A stretch of 21,114 bases of DNA from Phycisphaerales bacterium UBA2402 (GTDB lineage: Bacteria > Planctomycetota > Phycisphaerae > Phycisphaerales > UBA1924). The notes beneath the pieces were generated by a model. It ran no database searches. It had not been told where the DNA came from and saw only the letters and a list, made by a program, of their open reading frames with translations. Where the stretch lies: assembly GCA_002343715.1 (NCBI GenBank), contig DDSA01000263.1, positions 476 to 21,589 on the forward strand. Reading direction: 5' to 3'. The position numbers and the translations under genes are program-made. Numbering within the stretch: the stretch's first letter is position 1; each line of letters starts with the position of its first letter. Positions 7,657 to 15,473 of the stretch are shown in pieces.

Positions 7657-9327
7657 TTACCTGACCTGACGGATGCGACCCGTGTCGAAGACAGGCAGGC
7701 GATTCCACTTCCAGTTGATCCCCGGCCAATAGACCACGAACGCGCGGCCGATGAGCATGTCCCGCCCCACCACTCCGGTGTTGGGGTCCACTCTCGCCAC
7801 CCAGGGATTCGGGGCGTCAAAGAGCCGCATGTCAAGGCTCTGGGGGCTGTTGTCGCCGCAGAAGAAAAACTCCCCCTCCTGAAGATAATGGGGCGTCCGC
7901 GGATGCGTCGCGGCGGCTGGGCGGCCGACGCGCGAGTGCGTGGTGGACGGCATCCCGGGTACGGGATCATTGAGCGGCGGGTACATCGTGGATTGGTAAT
8001 GGATGTCGCGGTCCAGGCCGACCCGCAGCAGGGTGCACGGCCCGCCGGTGATGCTCATCGATACCTCGGGCCTGCTGTAGAGTTTCGGGTCGGCCAGGGG
8101 GTGGCCGGGTTGGGCAAAGATCGCTTCGAGCGATGCCCCAAGCGAGTTCTGGATCCGCTCCGCCGGCGTCCAGGGATACTCAAGACGAGCGATCAAGGTC
8201 CCTTCGATGTAGAGGCTGAGAGTCTGATCGGCGTGCCAGAACTCGATATTGGTCACGCGCCCGGGCGCGAGCGCGGGAGAGAACTCCCCCCCGCGCGGTT
8301 CGCCCCACTCCCCGCCGACTGGCCGCATCCGCAGCGTCGCCGAGTTCTCGCTCACCACGGCCTGGAACTCGTGGCCCCGGGCCTTGATCGTGCCCGTCCA
8401 CGAGAGGCCCGCCCCGGAGGGACGGACGCCGCACCGCAGGCGCAGGTCGCTGACGGGAAAGACGCCGTTGACCGACGAAGTGCCCTCGTTGTACGAATAA
8501 AAGTCCAGGACCGGTCGGGCGGCCATGTCCCACGAAAGGCCGCCGGAATCGCCTTCGAGCGCGCAGTCGCCCCCCGGTCCGAACTTCCATGATCCCGGGT
8601 TCGCGCCCGCGGCGATCCAGGGGTTGCGAAAGAGCGCGCGGCCATCGCGCACTGCGTTGATGGGTGTGAACGAACTGTCAAAGACGGGTTGCCACGTGGC
8701 GCGCTGGGCGTCATCGGGCTTGCGGCGTACGGACCAGCCGTCGAGTGCCCAGGTGTTCATCGCCGCGGGCGGGAGGGCCTCGCCGGGGACGAGCGGGCGG
8801 GAGAAGATATCCCCGTCGATGATGGCGATCTCCTCGGGGCCCAGGCCCGTGAGCCGCTTGATGTAGTTCTGCGTCGGATCGCGCGGGTTCTTGAAGACCG
8901 CCACGTCGTACCTGTCGGGGGTGTAGAAGGGCCAGATGTACTTGAGGATAAAGACGCGGTCCCCGCCCCGGGTCGGCTTCGAGTTGCTCGACACGGGGAT
9001 CAGCGTCTCGGGATCGCGGAGTGTCATCGTCGGTGTTCGTTCGATGATCTGACCCTCACCCGTCATGGCCCGGACGCCGGATTGCTGCGGGTGCAGCGGG
9101 ATGCGCCCGGGACCGTAGAAAAACGGGCCGACGGCCCAGTCGTTGCCGGAGTGCGGGCTGCGCCACTGTGTATGCATCCCGCGGAGCGTGGGGGCCATGC
9201 TGCCGGTGGGGATCTCGAATCCTTCAATGACAAAGGCGCGGAAGACCAGGGCCATCAGAAAGGCCATGATGATTCCCTTGAAACTCTCGATCCACTCGTG
9301 GGAGTGACTGGCGGGGGCGGCGGTCAT
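7657..9327 (-). CDS. lepB: Signal peptidase I with a large inserted domain
   Basis: This enzyme removes signal peptides from secreted proteins at the outer face of the inner membrane. One N-terminal membrane helix (about 16-36, FKGIIMAFLMALVFRAFVIEG) leads into box B, IPTGSMAPTL, with the nucleophile S43. Box C/D is RYDVAVFKNP then YIKRLTGLGPEE, with the general base K157. Box E is CGDNSPQSLDMRLF with GDNS at 491-494. At 556 residues it is much longer than E. coli LepB (324). The extra length lies mainly between box D and box E (about residues 176-484). This insert has beta-strand-rich text such as VTNIEFWHADQTLSLYIEGT, which suggests a concanavalin-like sandwich, and includes several Cys. 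Catalytic residues are intact, so it should be active. No SD is obvious before the ATG. It diverges from the efflux operon. Confidence 0.95.
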   Translation of the reverse strand: MTAAPASHSHEWIESFKGIIMAFLMALVFRAFVIEGFEIPTGSMAPTLRGMHTQWRSPHSGNDWAVGPFFYGPGRIPLHPQQSGVRAMTGEGQIIERTPTMTLRDPETLIPVSSNSKPTRGGDRVFILKYIWPFYTPDRYDVAVFKNPRDPTQNYIKRLTGLGPEEIAIIDGDIFSRPLVPGEALPPAAMNTWALDGWSVRRKPDDAQRATWQPVFDSSFTPINAVRDGRALFRNPWIAAGANPGSWKFGPGGDCALEGDSGGLSWDMAARPVLDFYSYNEGTSSVNGVFPVSDLRLRCGVRPSGAGLSWTGTIKARGHEFQAVVSENSATLRMRPVGGEWGEPRGGEFSPALAPGRVTNIEFWHADQTLSLYIEGTLIARLEYPWTPAERIQNSLGASLEAIFAQPGHPLADPKLYSRPEVSMSITGGPCTLLRVGLDRDIHYQSTMYPPLNDPVPGMPSTTHSRVGRPAAATHPRTPHYLQEGEFFFCGDNSPQSLDMRLFDAPNPWVARVDPNTGVVGRDMLIGRAFVVYWPGINWKWNRLPVFDTGRIRQVR

Positions 9328-9497
9328 CGCGGGAGGGTAGGGAAAGGCCGCAGGGGAGGGGAATCGCCGCGTTGCGGCCCCCGCGCTGTGGCAACGGCGT
9401 GGATTTTCGGGCTTGAAGTCTGTCTCGCAAGCGGAATCCTGCCGATGGGTGGATGACTAAAGTCTGGTGCGGGCCGGTGCCCGCCCCTCGTACTCTC

Positions 9498-9887
9498 ATG
9501 AACAGGCGTCTGGTCCATGTCGTGTTGATTGTGGCGGCGATGCTCTCATCGCTGTGCTGCTGCCGCGCGGGGGGATGGGCCTCCGTGCTGGGGGTGCTGG
9601 CCGCATCGCCAGCGTGCCCCTTGTGCGAACACCCGGCCCACGACCCCTCTGGTCCTGTGCCGCCCGGCGAAACGTGCCCGGCGTGCGCGGGCGCGGTCGG
9701 AACGATCCCGGATCTGACCACCACCGTCCCGGCCCGCGGAGATCTCTTGATCGCTGCGTGGCCCGATCTCTCGGCCGCGCTGACTTTCGCGGTGCGTCCG
9801 GCCCGGCCATCATGGCTCCACCATGAACCGCCGCGTTCTGAGGGCGGGCGAGACCTCCTGCGCCGTCGGTGCGCGCTCATCGTCTAG
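9498..9887 (+). CDS. Small Cys-rich exported protein heading the efflux operon
   Basis: The 129-residue product starts MNRRLVHVVLIVAAMLSSLCCC, a signal-peptide-like helix ending in three Cys, so a lipoprotein or secreted form is possible. Two C-x2-C pairs follow (CPLCEHPAHD and ETCPACAG), with His between them, which suggests metal or thiol chemistry. The remainder is Pro/Ala-rich and ends LLRRRCALIV. The CPLC motif after a leader loosely recalls DUF2946-type proteins often found beside metal transporters, but this is weak. An in-frame ATG at 9453 would put 15 extra residues before the hydrophobic helix and is less likely. No SD is seen. It lies 108 nt upstream of the HlyD adaptor gene on the same strand and may be co-transcribed. 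Confidence 0.6.
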   Translation: MNRRLVHVVLIVAAMLSSLCCCRAGGWASVLGVLAASPACPLCEHPAHDPSGPVPPGETCPACAGAVGTIPDLTTTVPARGDLLIAAWPDLSAALTFAVRPARPSWLHHEPPRSEGGRDLLRRRCALIV

Positions 9888-9907
9888 CGTGATCTCCGTC
9901 ACTGCGT

Positions 9908-9928
9908 CGCCGGCCGCTCGCGCCGGCG
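9908..9928 (+). other. Hairpin between the small Cys-rich gene and the adaptor gene
   Basis: CGCCGGC (9908-9914), loop CGCTCGC, then GCCGGCG (9922-9928) form a 7-bp G/C stem 20 nt after the stop codon of the small gene. There is no U-tract, so it is not a typical terminator. It could be a pause, attenuation or processing site, or chance in G+C-rich DNA. Confidence 0.3.
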
Positions 9929-9995
9929 CTCCTGACGCGTTCGCGTTGACCGATGTGCCCAAGGGCCCCCGCGCCCCACCGATCGGAGTCACCCC

Positions 9996-11369
9996 ATGAA
10001 CTCACCGCCCGATCTCCTCGTGCTCTCCCGCGCGATGCCGATGATCCCGGCCCCATCCCGTAAACTCGGGACACGTCTCCTGCTTCCCGGCGCGATACTG
10101 ATCTGCGCCGCGGCACTGCTCGCCTACGCGGCGCGTTCGGTGCTGATCCCCGCCGTGCCCGTCCGCATCGTGCCCGTGGTGGAACGCGAGCGTTCGGACG
10201 CACCGCACACGGACCCGGCCGCGCTCCCGCAGCCCCGGGCCGTGGTGCAGGCACCGGGATGGATCGAGCCTGATCCATACGCCACGACCATCCCCGCGCT
10301 GGCGGAGGGTGTGGTTCGTGATCTCCTGATCGTCGAAGGGCAGCGGGTCGAAGCCGGTGAAGTGGTCGCCCGCATGGTGGACGATGAGGCCCGCCTCGCC
10401 CTCCGCCGCGCCGAGGCCGAGATCCTGGAGAAGGAAGCCGAGGTCGCCCGGTCCGAGGCGGAGTTCGCGGCGGCGGAGGCCCGCGCCGATGAACTGCGCG
10501 ACGATCTCACCCGCAAGAGACCGCTGGTGGAGAGGGGCGCCATCGGCGCGGCGGAGTTGACGCAGTTGGAGCTGCGCCTCCGCGCCGCCGAGCGAGGGAT
10601 CGCCGCCGCCCAGGGGATGACGGCGCAGTCACGCGCCGCGCTGGTCCGCGCGGGCGTGATGCGCGATGAGGCCGCGCTGCTGCTCTCGCGCATGTCCATC
10701 ACCGCCCCGAGCGCCGGCGTGGTGATGCAGCGCCTGGTGGAGCCCGGGATGCGCATCAGCATGGGCAGCGCCGAGGGAATGACCACGGCGGTGGCGAGGA
10801 TCTACGACCCCGCGCGCCTCCAGGCGCGGGTGGATGTGCCCGTCTCCGACGCCGGGAAAGTCGCGGTGGGAGACCACGCCGAGGTCGCCACCGAGGCCCT
10901 CCCGGGACGGACGTTCTCCGGGCGCATCGTGCGGGCCGTTCACGAGGGGAACATCCAGCGCAACACCGTGCAGTTCAAGGTGGCGATCGAAGCCCCCGAC
11001 CCGGCCATGAAACCGGAGATGCTCTGCCGAGTGCGGATTCTCGGCGGCCCGCGTTCCGTGCCGTCCTCCATCGACGCGACCGAGGCGCCGGATGCCCCCG
11101 GGCCGCACCGAGGCTCGGTGCTGCTCCTGCCCGAGTCTGTTCTGCTTCAACGATCCGGCGACACCGCGCGCGTCTGGCGCATCGATCGCGCCGACCCTTC
11201 GGGCCTGCCCACCGCCCGAATGACCGAGGTCGGCATCGCGCTGTTCGAGGAGGGTCTGGTGCGGATCACACGCGGCCTCTCGCCCGGCGACCGGGTCGTG
11301 ATCAACGCCCCTCCCGAACTGCGTGAAGGATCGAGCGTGCGCATCCTGGGCGAGGAGGAGGCCGAGTGA
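9996..11369 (+). CDS. HlyD/MacA-type periplasmic adaptor of an ABC exporter
   Basis: This 457-residue membrane-fusion protein would link the inner-membrane ABC transporter to the outer envelope. It has one N-terminal membrane helix (about 25-47, LLLPGAILICAAALLAYAA). A lipoyl-type half-motif comes next (ALAEGVVRDLLIVEGQRVEAGEVVARM), then a long alpha-helical hairpin at about 129-230 rich in Ala, Glu and Arg. The returning lipoyl half (MSITAPSAGVVMQRLVEPG) and beta-barrel follow (ARVDVPVSDAGKVAVGDHAEV), and the membrane-proximal domain closes near LSPGDRVVINAP. The start ATG is supported by GGAG at 9985-9988 with 7-nt spacing. Its stop overlaps the ATPase start by one base (TGATG). With the ATPase and two FtsX permeases this forms a MacAB-like system; the cargo is unknown. 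Confidence 0.92.
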   Translation: MNSPPDLLVLSRAMPMIPAPSRKLGTRLLLPGAILICAAALLAYAARSVLIPAVPVRIVPVVERERSDAPHTDPAALPQPRAVVQAPGWIEPDPYATTIPALAEGVVRDLLIVEGQRVEAGEVVARMVDDEARLALRRAEAEILEKEAEVARSEAEFAAAEARADELRDDLTRKRPLVERGAIGAAELTQLELRLRAAERGIAAAQGMTAQSRAALVRAGVMRDEAALLLSRMSITAPSAGVVMQRLVEPGMRISMGSAEGMTTAVARIYDPARLQARVDVPVSDAGKVAVGDHAEVATEALPGRTFSGRIVRAVHEGNIQRNTVQFKVAIEAPDPAMKPEMLCRVRILGGPRSVPSSIDATEAPDAPGPHRGSVLLLPESVLLQRSGDTARVWRIDRADPSGLPTARMTEVGIALFEEGLVRITRGLSPGDRVVINAPPELREGSSVRILGEEEAE

Positions 11370-12049
11370 TGCCCTTCATCGAGTGCCGTCATCTCACCAA
11401 GTCGTACCGCAAGGGCGACACCCTCATCACGCCCCTGGAGCGGCTCGATCTCGACGTGGAGGCCGGGGACTTCCTCGCGCTCATGGGCCCCAGCGGCAGC
11501 GGCAAGACGACGCTGCTCAACCTGATCGCGGGGATCGACACGCCCAGCGCGGGAGAACTGCGCATCGGCGGGGACGACATCGCCGCGCTCTCCCGCGGGC
11601 GGTTGGCCGACTGGAGGGCGGCGAACGTCGGCTACGTGTTTCAACTCTACAACCTCGTGCCCGTTCTGACGGCCTACGAGAATATCGAACTGCCCCTGCT
11701 CCTGCACCGGCACACACGGCGCGACCGCCACACGCGGGTGGCCGCGGCCCTCTCGCTGGTGGGGCTGACCGACCGGCACGACCACTACCCGCGGCAACTC
11801 TCGGGCGGGCAGGAGCAGCGTGTGGCCATCGCCCGCGCCATCGTCACCGATCCGGCCATCATCGTCGCCGATGAACCCACCGGCGACCTCGACGCCGAAT
11901 CGGCCCTCGCCGTCATGGGCCTCCTGACGCGTCTCAACCGCGAACTGGGCAAAACGCTGCTGATGGTCACGCACGATGCCAAGTGCGCCGCTCACGCCCG
12001 CCGCACCCTGCACCTCGAAAAGGGCCGCCTCGTCGAACAACGCGCCTGA
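11369..12049 (+). CDS. ABC transporter ATP-binding protein, MacB/LolD type
   Basis: This 226-residue ATPase powers the transporter from the cytoplasmic side. Walker A is [12 protein letters not shown] (40-51), the Q-loop is in [18 protein letters not shown], and the signature is LSGGQ (144-148) followed by [10 protein letters not shown]. Walker B is IIVADEP with D168-E169, the D-loop is TGDLD, and the switch His is H202 (MVTHD). Size and the [16 protein letters not shown] segment match the LolD/MacB/FtsE group, which works with FtsX-type permeases. The ATG at 11369 overlaps the adaptor stop; a GTG one codon earlier is less likely. GAGGAGGAGG just upstream is a good SD. Confidence 0.96.
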   Translation: MPFIECRHLTKSYRKGDTLITPLERLDLDVEAGDFLALMGPSGSGKTTLLNLIAGIDTPSAGELRIGGDDIAALSRGRLADWRAANVGYVFQLYNLVPVLTAYENIELPLLLHRHTRRDRHTRVAAALSLVGLTDRHDHYPRQLSGGQEQRVAIARAIVTDPAIIVADEPTGDLDAESALAVMGLLTRLNRELGKTLLMVTHDAKCAAHARRTLHLEKGRLVEQRA

Positions 12050-12097
12050 TCGCGCACGTCTCTCACCGCTTTTCCTTTCCTCCATCCCCTCACTCCC

Positions 12098-13231
12098 ATG
12101 CTTTCACTAGTCATCAAACAACTCATCCGCCGCCCGATGCGCACCCTGCTCACGATCGCGGGGGTGGCCGCGGCGATGTTCCTCTTCGTCACGGTGCAGA
12201 CGCTGCAGCACGGTGTCGCCGAAGCAACCCGGAGCCGGGCGGGCGAAACGGCTCTGATCGTCTACCGCGAGAACCGCTTCTGCCCCGCGGCCAGCCGCCT
12301 GCCGGAGTATTACGGCGACCGCATCGCCGAGGTGCCCGGGGTCAAGGAAGTTGTGCCGATGAAGATCGTGGTCAACAACTGCCGCGCGAGCCTGGACGTG
12401 GTGACCTTCCGGGGCGTGCCCGAGTCGGACCTGCCCCGTCTCGCGGCGGGGTGGAAAGTGATCGAAGGCTCGCTCGACGAATGGAGCAGACGATCGGATT
12501 CGGCCCTGGTGGGTGAGTACCTGGCTCTTCGACGGGGTGTGCGGGCCGGGCAGTCGTTCGTGGCTTCCGGCGTGACGGTCACGGTGGCGGGGATCATCCG
12601 GTCGGACGCGGCGCAGGATCAGAACGTCGCGTATGTCCACCTGCCTTTTCTTCAGCAGGCCAGCCGAGTGGGCCTGGGCATCGTCACGCAGTTCAACGTC
12701 AAGGTGTCGGACCCGGCGGAGTTGGAATCGGTGGCTCGGGCGATCGATGACCAGTTCCGGCACGAGGCGGACCCGACGACGACCCGGGCCGAGACCGCCT
12801 TCATCGCGCAGGCGGGGGCGGACATCGTGGAGTTGGTGGGATTCACCAAGTACCTTGCGTGGGGGTGCCTGGCCGCGGTGCTCGGGCTGATCGCCAACGC
12901 GATTGTCCTGAGCGTGCAGGACCGCGTAAAGGAACACGCGATACTTCAGACCATCGGCTTCCGATCAGGACTCATCGCGCGGCTCATCGTGGCCGAGAGC
13001 CTGGTGATGGGTCTGGTTGGGGGAGCGCTGGGTTCGCTGGCGGCGTGGGCCTTCATGCACCTGGGCCGGTTCAGCCTATCGACCGAGGGTCTGAGCGTGA
13101 ACTTCGGGGCTTCGGCGCAGGTGCTGGCGCTGGGGCTGCTCATTTCGGCGGGGGTGGGGATCGTGGCCGGGTTGGTCCCGGCGCTGCGTGCCTCGCGCGG
13201 CGAGATCGCGTCCAACTTCCGCGCTGTGTGA
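12098..13231 (+). CDS. FtsX/MacB-type ABC permease, first copy
   Basis: The 377-residue protein has the FtsX permease layout: an N-terminal helix (about 15-35, MRTLLTIAGVAAAMFLFVTVQ), a large periplasmic MacB_PCD-like domain (about 36-255) and three C-terminal helices. The latter are near 262-285 (WGCLAAVLGLIANAIVLSV), 308-332 (LIVAESLVMGLVGGALGSL) and 345-370 (ALGLLISAGVGIVAGLVPAL). The cytoplasmic loop DRVKEHAILQTIGFRSG is the typical coupling region. It follows the ATPase by 48 nt without a clear SD and precedes a second permease by 16 nt. The two permeases are different in sequence, so a heterodimer is likely. Such systems act as mechanotransducers or exporters of lipoproteins, peptides or antibiotics; which applies here is not visible. 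Confidence 0.92.
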   Translation: MLSLVIKQLIRRPMRTLLTIAGVAAAMFLFVTVQTLQHGVAEATRSRAGETALIVYRENRFCPAASRLPEYYGDRIAEVPGVKEVVPMKIVVNNCRASLDVVTFRGVPESDLPRLAAGWKVIEGSLDEWSRRSDSALVGEYLALRRGVRAGQSFVASGVTVTVAGIIRSDAAQDQNVAYVHLPFLQQASRVGLGIVTQFNVKVSDPAELESVARAIDDQFRHEADPTTTRAETAFIAQAGADIVELVGFTKYLAWGCLAAVLGLIANAIVLSVQDRVKEHAILQTIGFRSGLIARLIVAESLVMGLVGGALGSLAAWAFMHLGRFSLSTEGLSVNFGASAQVLALGLLISAGVGIVAGLVPALRASRGEIASNFRAV

Positions 13232-13247
13232 TCAGGAACCGCGCACG

Positions 13248-14420
13248 ATGAGACGACTCCCCTTCGAGTACGCCGTGAGAAACCTGGGCCGCTCGCGCCT
13301 GCGCCTGGTGCTGAGCGTGCTGGGGGCGCTCCTGGTGTGCCTGCTCGTCCTGACGGCGGGGGCCTTCGTGCGGGGCATGGACAAGAGCCTGCGCGACAGC
13401 GGCCTGCCGGAGAACGCCATCATCCTCGGCGCGGGCAGCGAGGAGAGCATCGAGCGTAGCGAGATCACCGAGGAGGCCGTGGGCGTGGCCATGGCGGGTT
13501 TGGAAGGCATCCGCACGCGGGCGGACGCCGCGTACTCATCGCCCGAGGTGCACGTGCAACTGCCCGTGAAGACCCGCGCGGAACAGACGCACGCGCCGCA
13601 GGTGCTGGTGCGGGGCATCACGCCGGGCGCGTTTCTCGTCCACCCCGCGGTGCAGGTCACCGACGGCCGCCCGCCTGAGCCGGGCGAAACGGCCGTCATG
13701 GTCGGGGGCACGGCGCACACGCGGATGGGCGTGCCCGAGACCGACCTGGCGGTGGGCCGATCGCTCTTCATCGACGGGCGCGAGTGGCGCATCGTGGGGC
13801 GCTTCGCCGCGCCCGGCACCGTGATGGACAGCGAAGTGTGGACGGAGATGCGGATGCTCAAGCAGGCGACCAAGCGCGAGACCATTTCGTGCCTCATCGT
13901 CACGCTCGACCAGACCGTCACCGAGTTCGCCGACGTGATGGTCTTCACCAAGACGCGCCCGGACCTCGAACTCACGGCGCTGCGCGAGTCGGACTATTAC
14001 GGGCAGTTGGCGGCCTTCTTCGCACCCATCCGCATCGTCGCGTGGGCCACGGCGGGCCTGATCGGGCTGGGCGGGCTGCTGGGCGGGTTGAACACCATGT
14101 TCGCCGCCTTCGCCTCGCGCGTGCGCGAACTCGGCACGCTGCGGGCGCTGGGCTTCCGCCGGCGCTCGCTGGCCCTGAGCATGATGCAGGAGTCGCTGCT
14201 GGCCGCCGCGGCCGGGGCGATCCTCGCGTGCGGCCTGGGCCTGGCGCTCCTCGACGGTGTGGCCGTGCGTTTCTCGCTGGGAACGCTGAGGCTGTCGGTC
14301 GATGCGCCCGCGGTCCTCTATGCGCTCTGCGCGGGCCTGCTTCTGGGGCTTGTGGGTGCGCTCCCCCCCGCGTGGAAGTGCCTGAGGCTGGGCATCCCCG
14401 AAGCCCTCAAGTCGGCCTGA
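13248..14420 (+). CDS. FtsX/MacB-type ABC permease, second copy
   Basis: The 390-residue product starts MRRLPFEYAVRNLGRSRLR and has a first membrane helix near 20-42 (VLSVLGALLVCLLVLTAGAF), a periplasmic domain with a G.ITPG.F region (QVLVRGITPGAFLV), and C-terminal helices near 266-290 (IVAWATAGLIGLGGLLGGL), about 315-340 and 350-375. The coupling loop is ASRVRELGTLRALGFRRRS. The ATG at 13248 is chosen because AGGA lies about 10 nt upstream; an earlier in-frame start would overlap the first permease gene. It is the last gene of the efflux operon and ends 3 bp from the convergent dockerin-like gene. Confidence 0.92.
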   Translation: MRRLPFEYAVRNLGRSRLRLVLSVLGALLVCLLVLTAGAFVRGMDKSLRDSGLPENAIILGAGSEESIERSEITEEAVGVAMAGLEGIRTRADAAYSSPEVHVQLPVKTRAEQTHAPQVLVRGITPGAFLVHPAVQVTDGRPPEPGETAVMVGGTAHTRMGVPETDLAVGRSLFIDGREWRIVGRFAAPGTVMDSEVWTEMRMLKQATKRETISCLIVTLDQTVTEFADVMVFTKTRPDLELTALRESDYYGQLAAFFAPIRIVAWATAGLIGLGGLLGGLNTMFAAFASRVRELGTLRALGFRRRSLALSMMQESLLAAAAGAILACGLGLALLDGVAVRFSLGTLRLSVDAPAVLYALCAGLLLGLVGALPPAWKCLRLGIPEALKSA

Positions 14421-14423
14421 TCT

Positions 14424-15296
14424 TCAGCACCCCGCCTCCCAGCGGCGGAAAAACACCTCGACATCCGCACCGTCGATGCCGCCGTCGCCGTTGACATCCG
14501 CCGCCGGTGAGCCGGCCTCCCACGCGTCGAAAAAGGCTTCGACATCGGCCCCGTCGATGCCGCCGTCCTTGTTGACATCGGCGGCGGCAGCGCCCGCTTC
14601 CCACGCGGCGAAGAAGGCGATGACGTCCGAGCCGTCCACCCCTCCATCGGCGTTGAAATCGGCAGGGCAGGGCGGGACCACCACCACGCGAAAATTGTCG
14701 TAATCGACGGTGATCGAATAACTGATACCGAGGGTGGTGTTCGAGGTCACAAACCCGAAGCGGATGGGCTGGCCGGTTTCGGAGAAGTCGGGCATCCCCG
14801 GCTGTCCGTCGAGCCGGGAGAAATCAGCGGCGGTCAGCCCCGCGTGCAGGAACGTTCTCCATACTCCGGACGAGCCGGTCGTGGTGTACGGCCCGATGTA
14901 CGTGGTCTGACCCTGCTTGATCGCAAAGGTGAAGCCGTGGCCATCACCGAACCCTTGCACGAGGCGGTAGTCCAGAGAATAGGTCAACGCGCCGATGGCC
15001 CCCTGCGTCGCCGGCTCATAGCGGGTCGCCATAGTGGTCCCGTATCGGTGCAGCGCCCACACCGTCGAAGGGCCGCCGCTCGCGGCGTAGACAGTGGTCT
15101 GCACGCGGAACGCCGCGCCCGGGTTGCCTGTCGCGGCGGACTGGACGGCGGTCGCGGTGCCCCCGGCGTTCGCCTGGGTGATCTCAATGCCCCAGGTGCC
15201 GGGCGTGAAATTGCCGTCGGAGTAGATGACAGAGGCTGCGGCGATCGGTGCGAGGAAGACCGACAGCGCGGCGGATCGAATCGTGTTCAGGCGCAT
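14424..15296 (-). CDS. Secreted protein with three dockerin-like EF-hand repeats and C-terminal Gly-Cys
   Basis: The 290-residue product has a signal peptide (MRLNTIRSAALSVFLAPIAAA, cleavage near 21), then a beta-rich domain of about 180 residues (starting SVIYSDGNFTPGTWGIEITQ) of unknown binding role. From about residue 211 three calcium-loop repeats follow: CPADFNADGGVDGSDVIAFF, AADVNKDGGIDGADVEAFF and AADVNGDGGIDGADVEVFF, each ending in WEAG-type text. The Asp/Asn ligands of the D-x-N-x-D-G loop are present in all. The chain ends WEAGC, the Gly-Cys ending of the GC-type dockerin proteins known from Phycisphaerae. No cohesin or scaffoldin is in the window. A strong AGGAGG (15311-15306) lies 9 nt before the ATG at 15296. 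The frame continues open upstream, but that part is antisense to riboflavin synthase and has no family match. Confidence 0.92.
   Translation of the reverse strand: MRLNTIRSAALSVFLAPIAAASVIYSDGNFTPGTWGIEITQANAGGTATAVQSAATGNPGAAFRVQTTVYAASGGPSTVWALHRYGTTMATRYEPATQGAIGALTYSLDYRLVQGFGDGHGFTFAIKQGQTTYIGPYTTTGSSGVWRTFLHAGLTAADFSRLDGQPGMPDFSETGQPIRFGFVTSNTTLGISYSITVDYDNFRVVVVPPCPADFNADGGVDGSDVIAFFAAWEAGAAAADVNKDGGIDGADVEAFFDAWEAGSPAADVNGDGGIDGADVEVFFRRWEAGC
14430..14666 (-). repeat. Three tandem 81-bp repeats encoding the EF-hand units
   Basis: The segment around CCGTCGATGCCGCCGTC begins at 14470 and recurs at 14551, exactly 81 bp later; a diverged copy (CCGTCCACCCCTCCATC) starts at 14632, again 81 bp on. 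The two copies nearest the 3' end of the gene are most alike, which suggests recent unit duplication. Confidence 0.8.
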
Positions 15297-15311
15297 CGTG
15301 AAAACCCTCCT

Positions 15312-15335
15312 GTGCTGGACTACATCGTTCAGCAC
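15312..15335 (-). promoter_or_regulatory. Inverted repeat just upstream of the dockerin-gene SD
   Basis: GTGCTG (15312-15317) and CAGCAC (15330-15335) flank 12 nt, directly beside the AGGAGG of the dockerin-like gene. A possible promoter lies just upstream on the - strand: TTGTAT at 15367-15362 and TACGAT at 15343-15338, 18-bp spacing. If that promoter is used, the repeat overlaps the start of transcription and looks more like an operator than an RNA hairpin. All of this is tentative. Confidence 0.3.
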
Positions 15336-15473
15336 GGATCGTAACCGGCGGCACCGGCGCGATACAAGAGTTATCGCACGTCCGAGCATCGCGGCGGTTC
15401 GTTGAAGTGCCTCAATTGGCGAGGGCGGAGCGAGCGGTTGGGGCTCGGGGGGCCGGGCTTCTATCATCGCCGC

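Noticed and set aside
11147..12085. 312-codon - strand frame under the ABC ATPase
   Set aside because: Antisense of a gene with complete Walker A, signature and Walker B motifs.
14430..14666. 81-bp repeats as a possible CRISPR or intergenic repeat array
   Set aside because: The repeats are contiguous, in frame and encode calcium-binding loops; there are no spacers.
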